Of a stretch of 29,284 nucleotides of DNA, positions 16,828 to 24,226 are shown piece by piece. This stretch comes from Pseudomonadota bacterium (GTDB lineage Bacteria; Pseudomonadota; Alphaproteobacteria; Rhizobiales; Xanthobacteraceae), in the NCBI GenBank assembly GCA_021779635.1, contig JAJYAH010000012.1, positions 1 to 29,284 on the forward strand, given 5' to 3'. The position numbers and the translations under genes are program-made. The stretch's first letter is position 1, and every line of letters begins with the position of its first letter. Under the pieces are notes generated by a model. That model did no database searches. It was not told where the DNA came from and saw only the letters and a program-made list of their open reading frames with translations.

Positions 16828-17586
16828 CTATTTCTGATCGAGGTGTTGCCGCATCACCTCGATGATTGTTTTGCGTCGTTGATCGATACGCGGCATCGGT
16901 CCGCCGATGCCGATCGCCAGAAGCGGGCTGTTGCCATCGTTCGGCGCGAGCATCGCTATGACGTTTGCGCCAGGCGTCATCTTTCCCCGGCTCTCGGCGT
17001 AACCGCGCTCGCGGATGAGCTCGATCTCCTTCAGAAATTCACTTTCCTTGACGCGCTGGCTCGCGTTGTCCACGTCGGCATTGTTTCGGCGGATGATCGC
17101 CTTCACCTGCGTATTTGTTTTCTGACCGAGTAGTATTTGCCCCACAGCTGAAAGCGTCATGGGTCGGACGGTTCCGACCGTGACGGTCAATTGCACCGCG
17201 TAGCTCGCCGCCAGTATGTGGACATACCGTATCTGAGGGCCGCTTTGCAGGCCGAGCATGACGGTCTCCCCAGTTTCGCGACGCAAGGCTTCCATGATCT
17301 CCGTGATAGCTTCGCTTTCGTAGCGTGACGCCTGTATCCAGTTGCCGAGCAGCGTTACACGATAGGTTGGAACGAAGCGCCGGGCGGTCGGCTCGTAATC
17401 GAGATAGTTGAGAGCGACGAGAGATTTCAAAAGCATCGACGCGCTCGACTGCGGCAGATCAAGCGCTGCCGCAACTTCACCAACAGTCGCCGGTCGCTGA
17501 TGGATACGAAAATACTCAAAGACCTCGAGCGTTCGCGCAGCCGATTTGATGACGTTTCCCTGCGGCCTCCCATTCCGTCTCGGCAT
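16828..17586 (-). CDS. IclR-family transcriptional regulator
   Basis: 252 residues. The N-terminal winged helix (about 12-70) has the family pattern ARTLEVFEYF, then TVGEVAAALDLPQSSASMLLKSL as recognition region. The C-terminal effector domain follows, including the G-x-V-x-x-M-T-L-S-A-V-G-Q segment near 140. IclR proteins bind short palindromes and respond to small carboxylic acids. The gene starts 3 nt after the CitE-like gene with no clear ribosome site, so it is probably coupled. The perfect palindrome at 20812-20831 is the best candidate for its operator, though the link is inferred. No other regulator gene is in the catabolic region. Confidence 0.93.
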   Translation of the reverse strand: MPRRNGRPQGNVIKSAARTLEVFEYFRIHQRPATVGEVAAALDLPQSSASMLLKSLVALNYLDYEPTARRFVPTYRVTLLGNWIQASRYESEAITEIMEALRRETGETVMLGLQSGPQIRYVHILAASYAVQLTVTVGTVRPMTLSAVGQILLGQKTNTQVKAIIRRNNADVDNASQRVKESEFLKEIELIRERGYAESRGKMTPGANVIAMLAPNDGNSPLLAIGIGGPMPRIDQRRKTIIEVMRQHLDQK

Positions 17587-17589
17587 AGG

Positions 17590-18504
17590 CTACATACCGA
17601 TCAGATCGGCCCTTCTGATGGTGTTCGATAGAAGACGGATCGACGCCGCATCGACCATGACGCCGCCGACATTCACCGACCCGATCCCTTCTGCGGTCGC
17701 CTTTGCATAGGCTTCGGCCATTTCACGCGCGCGCGCGACGTCTTGGGGCCGCGGCGAATAGACCTCGATCGCAGCGTCGATCTGCGAGGGATGAATGGCC
17801 CATTTGCCGACAAAGCCCAGGGCAAGCCCGCGCTTGCATTCGCGCCGATAACCTTCGTCATCCTTGAAATTGCCAAACGGCCCGTCGACCGGATCGACGC
17901 CGGCGGCGCGCGCAGCCATCGCGATCCTGAAACGCGGATAATGAAAAATATCGCCTGGATAACCACTGTCGCCGCCGATCTCGCGGATATCAATCTGCTG
18001 GGACGCTGAATAGTCGCCCATGCCGAAGATGATCGCTTCAACGCGCGCCGAGGCCTTGGCAATATCCTCGACGCAGGCCAGCGCCTGCACTTCCTCGATC
18101 AGGATTTCGATGCCGATGCGCTTTTTGATTTTGAGCTTGGCTTCAAGTTGCGAGAGGAGAAGGTCCACGAACCGCACATCCGCCGCGCACATGGGCTTTG
18201 GCAGCATGATCGTATCGAGATTGGCGTGGGCCCCTTCGACGACCGTGATGATGTCTTCATAGCACCACTCCGTACCGACATCGTTGACGCGGACGCAGCG
18301 CGTCTTCTTGCCCCAGTCGAGCGAATTCAACGCGTCGACGATTGTGTGGCGGGCGGCAGGCTTGGCCGACGGCGCAACGGCGTCTTCGAGATCGCAGAAG
18401 ACGTGATCAGCCGACGATTGCGCCGCCTTGGTGAGCATCTTTTCGCTGCTGCCGGGAACGGCGAGTTGCGAGCGGCGAAGGCGCATGGGTTGTTTCTGGG
18501 TCAT
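17590..18504 (-). CDS. CitE-like (HpcH/HpaI aldolase family) acyl-CoA lyase
   Basis: 304 residues from ATG 18504 (AGGA 8 nt upstream); the longer frame to 18636 runs into the CoA-transferase gene. Family motifs are the start LRRSQLAVPGSS, FCDLEDAVAP (36-45), the R-V-N strand with Arg72, LPKP and FGMGDYSAS (160-168). The GxxDYSA form is that of malyl-, beta-methylmalyl- and citramalyl-CoA lyases, which cleave a beta-hydroxyacyl-CoA into acetyl- or propionyl-CoA plus a 2-oxo acid, using magnesium. A CoA-transferase, two MaoC-like genes and this lyase together resemble itaconate or mesaconate catabolism. Fold sure; substrate inferred. Confidence 0.9.
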   Translation of the reverse strand: MTQKQPMRLRRSQLAVPGSSEKMLTKAAQSSADHVFCDLEDAVAPSAKPAARHTIVDALNSLDWGKKTRCVRVNDVGTEWCYEDIITVVEGAHANLDTIMLPKPMCAADVRFVDLLLSQLEAKLKIKKRIGIEILIEEVQALACVEDIAKASARVEAIIFGMGDYSASQQIDIREIGGDSGYPGDIFHYPRFRIAMAARAAGVDPVDGPFGNFKDDEGYRRECKRGLALGFVGKWAIHPSQIDAAIEVYSPRPQDVARAREMAEAYAKATAEGIGSVNVGGVMVDAASIRLLSNTIRRADLIGM

Positions 18505-18523
18505 CTGAAGGTCCTGTCGTAAG

Positions 18524-19753
18524 TCATTTAACAATGCCGTCATGGCGCCATTTTTCGACATCGACAGCGGTAAAGCCCGCCGCCAGCAATACTTCGTCCG
18601 TATGTTCACCATGATCCGGGCCCCGGCGAACGACACGACCAGGCGTTTCGGAAAACTTCACAGGGACCCCGGCAATTTGCAGCTTCTCGGGTATGCCCGG
18701 AAATTCGATCTCGGCCAGCATATCTCGCGCCACGAAATGCGCATCGCAGGCGATCTCATCCATGTTGTAAACAGGGCCGAAAGGGACACGGCCACCGAGG
18801 CGCTTCGTCAACTCGGCTTTTGTAAAGCGGGCGGTGCGTTCACTGACCCTGTCGATCACATGCTGCCGTCCGGAGCGGCGGGCAGCCATTGTGGCAAGTG
18901 AAGCATCGCCGAGAAGATCTTCTGAATCGAGTGCGACACACATATCCTGAAAAAAGCGATCATTTGAACAGGCTATGGCGACGTGTCCATCGCTGGCGGG
19001 GAAGATGCCGAACGGCGCGATGAAAGGGTGATGATTGCCTTCAGGTTTGGCGATGACCTTACCGAAGGATCGTTGATGCACGATGCGTTCGCTCACGGCA
19101 AGAACAGCATCGAGCATCGAAACGTCAACGAACTGGCCTTGTCCGCTTGCTCTGGCGCGGAGCACAGCAGCCAGAATACCGATAGTGAGATAAAGCGCCG
19201 GAATGGTGTCGCCGACGCCGGGCCCGACTTTCACAGGATGCAGCGCATCTGCGCCGGTGACGCCCATCATTCCACCCATCGCCTGAGCGACAACATCGAA
19301 GGCGGGCCAGTCCACATAAGGGCTTGATCCGCTTCGCGGGTCGCCGAAGCCGCGGATCGTCGCATAGACGAGCTGCGGATTACTCTCACGCAGCGTTTCG
19401 TAGGAAAGGCCAAGCCTGTCCATGACTCCCGTTCGGAAATTTTCGACAACCACGTCAAAATCAGGAAGAAGTTTCAAGAAGATCTCTCGACCGGCTGGTG
19501 CCTTGAGATCGATAACGACACTCTTCTTGTTGCGATTGATGCTGTGGAAATAGCCCGACTGCTTATGATCTGTGTCTGCGGGGTGGAAGGGCCCCGAAAA
19601 ACGTGCCATGTCGCCGCTTTCCGGTGGCTCAACCTTGATAACGTCAGCGCCGTGGTCGGCCAGGATCTGCGTACAGAAGGGACCGGCAAGCGCCTGCGTC
19701 AAATCAAGGACGCGCAAACCAGCCAGGGTACCGAATGGGAGGGCTTCGGTCAT
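18524..19753 (-). CDS. Class III CoA-transferase (CaiB/BaiF family)
   Basis: 409 residues from ATG 19753, which overlaps the MaoC stop as ATGA; an extension to 19765 is less likely. Family pattern: GLRVLDLTQALAGPFCTQI, GADVIKVEPP, VENFRTGVMDRLG and catalytic Asp153 in PAFDVVAQAMGG. It is clearly different from the CoA-transferase at 9443. With downstream CitE-like lyase and upstream MaoC-like proteins it would load CoA on a carboxylate, or shift CoA between the two carboxyls of a dicarboxylate as mesaconyl-CoA C1-C4 transferase does. The donor is probably succinyl-CoA; that is inferred. Confidence 0.92.
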   Translation of the reverse strand: MTEALPFGTLAGLRVLDLTQALAGPFCTQILADHGADVIKVEPPESGDMARFSGPFHPADTDHKQSGYFHSINRNKKSVVIDLKAPAGREIFLKLLPDFDVVVENFRTGVMDRLGLSYETLRESNPQLVYATIRGFGDPRSGSSPYVDWPAFDVVAQAMGGMMGVTGADALHPVKVGPGVGDTIPALYLTIGILAAVLRARASGQGQFVDVSMLDAVLAVSERIVHQRSFGKVIAKPEGNHHPFIAPFGIFPASDGHVAIACSNDRFFQDMCVALDSEDLLGDASLATMAARRSGRQHVIDRVSERTARFTKAELTKRLGGRVPFGPVYNMDEIACDAHFVARDMLAEIEFPGIPEKLQIAGVPVKFSETPGRVVRRGPDHGEHTDEVLLAAGFTAVDVEKWRHDGIVK

Positions 19754-20229
19754 TTGTCGCCCCAATGGCTGCGCCGCTTGAGAAGCACACGACGGTCTCC
19801 CTGGAAAATCTGCTGGTCGCGCTGGTTCACGCCGTAGTGACGGAACGTCACCTCGCCGGCGTCATCGCGATCCGCATCCCTGACTTCCAGCACTTCGGAA
19901 TAGGCGTAGAGCGTGTCCCCATGCACGACCGGCGTCAGAAGCCTGATGTTATCGAGTCCGAGTTCCGCCAGAGCGTTTTCACATGTATCCTGACTTGCGA
20001 GGCCCATGATGATCGAAAAATTGACGCCGCCATACGAGATGCGCTGCTTGAACGGCGATGCCTGCATGGCGTGCTCGTTGAAATGGCCTTGCGCGGTGTT
20101 CATCACGAGATTGGTGATCAGAACATTCTCGAGCGGCTCGACGGTTTTGCCGCGGGCGTGCCGGAAAACCTGACCGACCTTGAAGTCCTCGAAATAATTG
20201 TCCCGACCTGTGAGCGATGACAGCTTCAT
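19750..20229 (-). CDS. MaoC-like (hot-dog fold) acyl-CoA hydratase
   Basis: 159 residues from ATG 20229, 1 nt after the stop of the preceding MaoC gene, with AAAGG upstream; the longer frame to 20283 would overlap that gene. The start NYFEDFKVGQVFRHARGKTV is typical of MaoC proteins. At the hydratase motif (D-x-N-P-x-H in enoyl-CoA hydratase 2) it reads N44-T-A-Q-G-H49, keeping the histidine with Asn in place of Asp. This version is seen in mesaconyl-CoA hydratase-like proteins. It would add water to an unsaturated (di)carboxylic acyl-CoA and give the substrate of the CitE-like lyase. Confidence 0.88.
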   Translation of the reverse strand: MKLSSLTGRDNYFEDFKVGQVFRHARGKTVEPLENVLITNLVMNTAQGHFNEHAMQASPFKQRISYGGVNFSIIMGLASQDTCENALAELGLDNIRLLTPVVHGDTLYAYSEVLEVRDADRDDAGEVTFRHYGVNQRDQQIFQGDRRVLLKRRSHWGDK

Positions 20230-20230
20230 A

Positions 20231-20731
20231 TCAGGCAGCCTTTCCGCTGGGGTTGCGCCGCCGAACCAGATTGGATCGCTCAAAATCGATCACGCGCGCC
20301 TCGTTCTGGTTGAAGCCTTCGGTATGCCAGGTCACGATCCCGTTTGCCGGATTGCTTTCGGACAGTCGGCACGCAACCGTCGTGCTGCGCGAGATCAATG
20401 TGTCGCCGGGATAAACGGGCTCGTGATAGGTGAGCTTGCCGACGCCGACGAAAGGCCCGCCGATCTCGCTGCAATCCTCAACGCTCAAACCGAGAACGGT
20501 ATTGAAGACGAGCAGCGGGTTCACGACGATGTCGCGATGACCATGCGCTTTTGCGAACTCCCTGTTGGAATAGAGAGGGTTGAAGCTCAGGGTAAGCGTG
20601 GTGAAAAGCAGCATGTCGCTTTCCATGATCGTCCGCCCCCAGTGATGGTTCATCACCTGACCGACGCTGAAATCCTCGTACAGATGTCCCTTGGGCCAAA
20701 GCACGGCCCTGGATCGGAAATCGTCCGGCAT
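20231..20731 (-). CDS. MaoC-like (hot-dog fold) protein lacking the usual catalytic pair
   Basis: 166 residues from ATG 20731 (GGGAG upstream), first gene of the right operon. HLYEDFSVGQV marks it as a MaoC-like hot-dog protein. Where hydratases carry Asp and His (S-G-D-x-N-P-L-H), it reads TLSFNPLY, with Ser49 and Tyr54. The fold is intact but the standard active site is not. Because the next gene is a second MaoC-like protein with a retained His, the two may form a heteromer with one active half. An alternative is a divergent active site with another residue. Confidence 0.87.
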   Translation of the reverse strand: MPDDFRSRAVLWPKGHLYEDFSVGQVMNHHWGRTIMESDMLLFTTLTLSFNPLYSNREFAKAHGHRDIVVNPLLVFNTVLGLSVEDCSEIGGPFVGVGKLTYHEPVYPGDTLISRSTTVACRLSESNPANGIVTWHTEGFNQNEARVIDFERSNLVRRRNPSGKAA

Positions 20732-20928
20732 TTTCGCTCCCTACTTTCTTATACGCGTAGGGTCGTGCCATGCACGTCTCGGTGCAATAGCAACTTGCTG
20801 TTCAGGGGCACTATATCACATATGTGATATATCGATAAAGCAGCTGAAAAGCCGTCGCTATCAGCCCCAACACTGTTTCATCATTCCCAAAATGCACAAC
20901 GGCCGTGAAGACTGGCTGGGAGGATTCT
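20732..20928. promoter_or_regulatory. Divergent promoter region of right operon and aldehyde dehydrogenase
   Basis: This 197-bp spacer separates the first MaoC-like gene (minus) and the aldehyde dehydrogenase (plus). On the minus strand TATAGT (complement of 20810-20815) lies 17 bp from TTATCG, which could be a -10/-35 pair overlapping the palindrome at 20812-20831. No gene is seen in it. Confidence 0.6.
20812..20831. promoter_or_regulatory. Perfect 20-bp palindromic operator candidate
   Basis: TATATCACATATGTGATATA is identical on both strands. It lies in the divergent spacer, about 80 bp from the MaoC start and 98 bp from the aldehyde dehydrogenase start, and is AT-rich against a GC-rich background. 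A dimeric regulator site fits; the IclR protein encoded in the same operon is the natural candidate. A GntR- or MarR-type protein from elsewhere is also possible. Confidence 0.75.
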
Positions 20929-22365
20929 ATGAGTGTGAAGCTGGACCATTTTATCGGCGGCACATCCGTGCCGCCCCGTTCGGGAACTTATCTCGACAAT
21001 TATGATCCGCGCACGGGTCAAAAAATAGGTGGAGTTGCGGCGGGTAACAAAAGCGACGTCGATGCTGCCGTCGCCGCGGCGCAGGCAGCGTTCCCGGCAT
21101 GGCGGGATCGTCGGCCCATCGAACGCGGTCGCATCCTCATGGAGGTTGCCCGAAAAATGCGCGAACACGCCAAGCGCCTCGCGGCGATCGAATCGTCGGA
21201 AACCGGAAAACCCTTATGGCAATCCCCGTTTGAGGTTGAGGGTGCGGCGCAGTACTTCGAATTCTATGGCGGCCTCGTCAATGCAATTCACGGCGATGTC
21301 ATCGACATCGGCGCCAACTATCACTCTTACACACGGCGCGAGCCCTTCGGTGTCGTCGGTGTCATCCTGCCCTGGAATGCACCGATCAATCAGGGCGGTC
21401 GCGGCATCGCGCCCGCGCTGGCTGCCGGAAACACGGTCGTTGCCAAGCCGTCGGAAGAAACATCGGGATCTCTTGTCGAACTTGCGCGCATCGCCGTCGA
21501 GGAATGCGGACTTCCGGCGGGGGTCTTCAATGTCGTTCTCGGTTTGGGAAAAGATGCGGGCGCGGCGCTCGTCGAACACAGACTTGTGCGAAAGGTCGCC
21601 TTTACGGGCAGCGTTCGCGCAGGTCGTGAAATCGGAAAGATTGCGGCCGAGCGAATAATTCCGCTGACGCTCGAACTCGGCGGAAAATCGCCCAACATCG
21701 TTTTCGACGACGCCGATCTCACCGCCGCAATTCCCGGTTCGGTGCGCGCGTTCACAGCCAATGCGGGACAGGTCTGTCTTGCTGGCACCCGCTGTCTTGT
21801 TCAGGAGAGCATCCACAACACATTTGTGGATGCTCTCGCCAAAGCGGTCGCGGCGATCAAGGTCGGTCCCGAGGCTGATGCCCTGGTCGGACCAATTACG
21901 ACACGGGCCCAGTTTGAAAAGGTGTCGCATTACTACGATGTCGCGGAGCAGGAAGGCGCGAAAGCCGTTGTCGGCGGCGCGCCTTTGGACGCTGAGCATG
22001 CCAAGGGCGGCTGGTTCGTCCAGCATACTGTTTATACTGGCGTGACCAATGACATGCGGATTGCGCGCGAGGAAGTTTTCGGTCCGGTTCTTTCCGTCAT
22101 TTCGTTCAAGGACGAAGATGATGCTATCGCGATCGCCAACGACACGGACTACGGCTTGGCGGCGGGTATCTGGACGCGCGATCTCGGGAGAGCGTTACGT
22201 GTTTCGGCGAGGCTCGAAGCTGGCCAGATCTACGTCAACGAGTATCAGGCAGGTGGCGTTGAAACGCCGCTCGGCGGCTACAAGCAAAGCGGATATGGCC
22301 GCGAAAAGGGTCTGGAGGCCCTGCATCATTACACGCAGCTCAAATGCGTGACGATCAGGCTCTGA
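20929..22365 (+). CDS. NAD(P)-dependent aldehyde dehydrogenase
   Basis: 478 residues from ATG 20929, with GGGAGG about 5 nt upstream. The aldehyde dehydrogenase hallmarks are complete: PWNAP with Asn150, FTGS in the cofactor site, catalytic-base Glu249 in LELGGKSPN and nucleophile Cys283 in AGQVCLAGTR. EEVFGPVLS and the final GGYKQSGYGRE are typical of the betaine-aldehyde and semialdehyde branch. It oxidises an aldehyde to an acid, plausibly the product of the GMC alcohol dehydrogenase. It is transcribed alone, divergently from the right operon, under the shared palindromic region, and ends 46 bp before the IS66 end. Confidence 0.95.
   Translation: MSVKLDHFIGGTSVPPRSGTYLDNYDPRTGQKIGGVAAGNKSDVDAAVAAAQAAFPAWRDRRPIERGRILMEVARKMREHAKRLAAIESSETGKPLWQSPFEVEGAAQYFEFYGGLVNAIHGDVIDIGANYHSYTRREPFGVVGVILPWNAPINQGGRGIAPALAAGNTVVAKPSEETSGSLVELARIAVEECGLPAGVFNVVLGLGKDAGAALVEHRLVRKVAFTGSVRAGREIGKIAAERIIPLTLELGGKSPNIVFDDADLTAAIPGSVRAFTANAGQVCLAGTRCLVQESIHNTFVDALAKAVAAIKVGPEADALVGPITTRAQFEKVSHYYDVAEQEGAKAVVGGAPLDAEHAKGGWFVQHTVYTGVTNDMRIAREEVFGPVLSVISFKDEDDAIAIANDTDYGLAAGIWTRDLGRALRVSARLEAGQIYVNEYQAGGVETPLGGYKQSGYGREKGLEALHHYTQLKCVTIRL
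21805..21837. repeat. Perfect 14-bp inverted repeat inside the aldehyde dehydrogenase gene
   Basis: GAGAGCATCCACAA (21805-21818) and its exact complement (21824-21837) flank a 5-nt loop CACAT. It encodes the segment ESIHNTFVDAL just after the catalytic cysteine. Such a long perfect stem in coding sequence is uncommon; a function is not known. Confidence 0.85.
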
Positions 22366-22433
22366 CAGACGCGACCAGCACGTCTTTCGACGACCAGCAG
22401 CCAACCGGTCGGTAAGCGGTGTTCTGGCCCCAC

Positions 22434-23009
22434 CTAATTGGGTTTCCTTTTAGACTTCCAGGGCTTGGCGAGTTTGAGGACTTTGAGACGAAACTCATCG
22501 GCGGGCGGCGCTTTGGCGTTGAATGTGTCGCCGTACCAGTCTTTGAGGGCTTGGTGTTCCGGGTGCTCTGGGTCGGCCATGGCCTCAAGGAACATTTCAT
22601 ATCCAGGTGGGCCGCCGACGTCTTCAGGCGGGCATGCGCCAGCTATATGGGTCAGCCTTGGATAAAGGTCGCCGGGCGTTTCATCGGCTATTTTGATGAT
22701 CTCAAGCCTGTGCTGCCAGCCGTCGCCGAAGTCGTAGAGATAGGAGATCACGTTGGCGCCTGTGTCTTCGATAACCTCTGCGAGCGTCGTCTTGTCGGCA
22801 GGCAGATCATCGCCCCCAAAGCCGGGATCGGGCACCCCCCATGTCGGCCCTGCGGCCTCGAACATATAAAGATGCGAGTTGGTCCAGCCCATCGCTGCCT
22901 GCAGGGTGAGGTGCAGCCGGTCGAGCCGGATATTGGCGGGGGCCTGCAAGACACGGGTGACCATGGGATCCACGTATTCCAGTGTGACCTTGATCTCGAT
23001 GATGCTCAT
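22434..23009 (-). CDS. Plasmid pRiA4b ORF-3 family protein
   Basis: 191 residues from ATG 23009, with GGGAGG 5 nt upstream; the longer frame to 23135 overlaps the IS66 transposase end. It matches the pRiA4b ORF-3 family: I-K-V-T-L-E-Y-V-D-P at the front, then RLHLTLQAAMGWTNSHLY-F, YLYDFGDGWQHRLEI in the middle and the PPEDVGGPPGYEMFLEAMAD block. The family is widespread on plasmids and mobile elements and its function is not settled. It begins 10 nt after the transposase stop and ends just inside the IS66 terminus, so it is probably a passenger gene of the IS66 element. Confidence 0.9.
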   Translation of the reverse strand: MSIIEIKVTLEYVDPMVTRVLQAPANIRLDRLHLTLQAAMGWTNSHLYMFEAAGPTWGVPDPGFGGDDLPADKTTLAEVIEDTGANVISYLYDFGDGWQHRLEIIKIADETPGDLYPRLTHIAGACPPEDVGGPPGYEMFLEAMADPEHPEHQALKDWYGDTFNAKAPPADEFRLKVLKLAKPWKSKRKPN

Positions 23010-23019
23010 GCAGCCTCCC

Positions 23020-23148
23020 TCAGATATTGGAAGGAGTATAATTCCAGGGCATGAGTTGGTCGATGCGGCTCTGCTTGTGGCCGCAGATGATCCTGGTGAG
23101 GACGTCAGTGAGATAGGCCATCGGCTCGACGTCATTGAGCTTGCAAGT
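23020..23148 (-). pseudogene. IS66 transposase, 3' fragment
   Basis: Reading the minus strand gives [18 protein letters not shown] followed by [16 protein letters not shown] and a TGA at 23020. This is the conserved IS66 transposase C-terminus. The 5' side is cut at 23148 by the recombinase element. Joining it to the fragment at 25615 restores [14 protein letters not shown] in frame, so the two pieces were one gene. Confidence 0.9.
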
Positions 23149-23176
23149 TTATGCCGACCGGCGAACTATGCCGAGC
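23143..23176 (+). repeat. RIT left terminal inverted repeat
   Basis: 34 bp, matching the complement of 25561-25594 with two differences. It begins GCAAGTTTATGCCGACCGG and includes two TATGCCG units. It overlaps the last codons of the ritC stub, so the stub ends inside the repeat. Confidence 0.88.
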
Positions 23177-23306
23177 GCCTCTTCCAGTCATGCCGGAAGG
23201 TGTCGCGATAGGAGGCGATGGTGTTGGAGCTTACGCCTCGATGCCGCTTGAGCCGATCAGTAAACCACCGTTCGATCAGCACAGCCAAGTCGTTCGGGGC
23301 GCTCAT
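23166..23306 (-). pseudogene. ritC: Truncated third RIT recombinase (N-terminal stub)
   Basis: ATG 23306 overlaps the ritB stop (ATGA). 46 codons follow: MSAPNDLAVLIERWFTDRL, then SSNTIASYRDTFR, the usual N-terminal SAM-like core-binding region of tyrosine recombinases. The frame then runs straight into the left terminal repeat and stops at TAG 23166. The full protein should be over 300 residues, so the whole catalytic domain is missing. Confidence 0.82.
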
Positions 23307-24226
23307 GAGCGAGCCTCCCACCGCTCATCCAATCGTCGCGCGGCATGGGCCATCAGCTCTGGCACGGCGGATAGGTACCAGTAGGTGTCGCGAACATAGG
23401 CGTGGCCGAGAAAGGTCGAGAGGACCGGCAGTTCGCGCTCGACATCTTCGCCCACACGATACCAGTTGATCAGGGTCTGGACGGCGAAACGATGGCGCAG
23501 ATCGTGAATCCGCGGACCATTGCGCTGCCCCTTCTGCCGCAGACCGACCTGCCGCGACAGCCGCCAGAACACGCGGTGCACGTATTGATGCAGCAATCTG
23601 CCGCCGCGCTCGGCGACAAAGAAATAGGGGCTGCGAGGCGCGCCCAGATGCGCGTCGCGTCGCGCGGCATAGTCCGACAGCACGGCGACCGTGGTGGCAT
23701 GGAGCGGCACCAGCCGCGTCTTGCCGAACTTGCTCTCACGAATGGTGAGAACGCCTTGGTCGAGATCGACGTCATCCCGATGCAGGTCGAGCGCTTCGGA
23801 ATGACGTAGCCCGGCCACCGCTATCAATCCGAACAGGCAATGATACGTCCAGCGACGCAGGGCGTTAGCCGGCGGCAACGACAGCGCCGCCGCCAGAAGC
23901 GCGTTAATCTCGGCATCGGAATAGATGTAGGGCTTTGCCCGCCGCGCCGGCGGTACAGCGTCGCGCGGTGGCACTTCCGTCAGAGGGTCGAAATGAGCGA
24001 GGTGCTGAGCGAAGCAGCGCACATCGGTCAGGCGGATGGACCAACTCGGCTGCCGGCCGATCGACGTCACCCATTCCATCGCCAGCGTCATGGTGATGGT
24101 TTCGGCGTCGCGAGGCTCCATGAAGGTGACGAAATCCGACAGCCGTCGGGCGGGGCCGTGGTATTTGTATCCCAGCCCCTGGCGCATGCCCACATAGCGC
24201 TCGAGCGCGGTGCGAAGCCGGCTCAT
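23303..24226 (-). CDS. ritB: Tyrosine recombinase RitB
   Basis: 307 residues from ATG 24226, overlapping the ritA stop (ATGA). The C-terminal catalytic domain has Arg in AGLRHSEAL, the H-x-L-R box in RIHDLRHRFAV, a third His in LGHAYVRDTYWYL and the Tyr nucleophile in that same segment. The middle has the KFGKTRLVPLH beta-hairpin with the usual Lys. It would cut and join DNA at the element ends. The R-H-R-H-Y set appears intact, so this protein could still be active. Confidence 0.92.
   Translation of the reverse strand: MSRLRTALERYVGMRQGLGYKYHGPARRLSDFVTFMEPRDAETITMTLAMEWVTSIGRQPSWSIRLTDVRCFAQHLAHFDPLTEVPPRDAVPPARRAKPYIYSDAEINALLAAALSLPPANALRRWTYHCLFGLIAVAGLRHSEALDLHRDDVDLDQGVLTIRESKFGKTRLVPLHATTVAVLSDYAARRDAHLGAPRSPYFFVAERGGRLLHQYVHRVFWRLSRQVGLRQKGQRNGPRIHDLRHRFAVQTLINWYRVGEDVERELPVLSTFLGHAYVRDTYWYLSAVPELMAHAARRLDERWEARS

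Noticed and set aside
20812..20831. CRP/FNR binding site
   Set aside because: The half-sites are in the order TCACA then TGTGA with a 2-bp gap, the reverse of the CRP consensus TGTGA-N6-TCACA.
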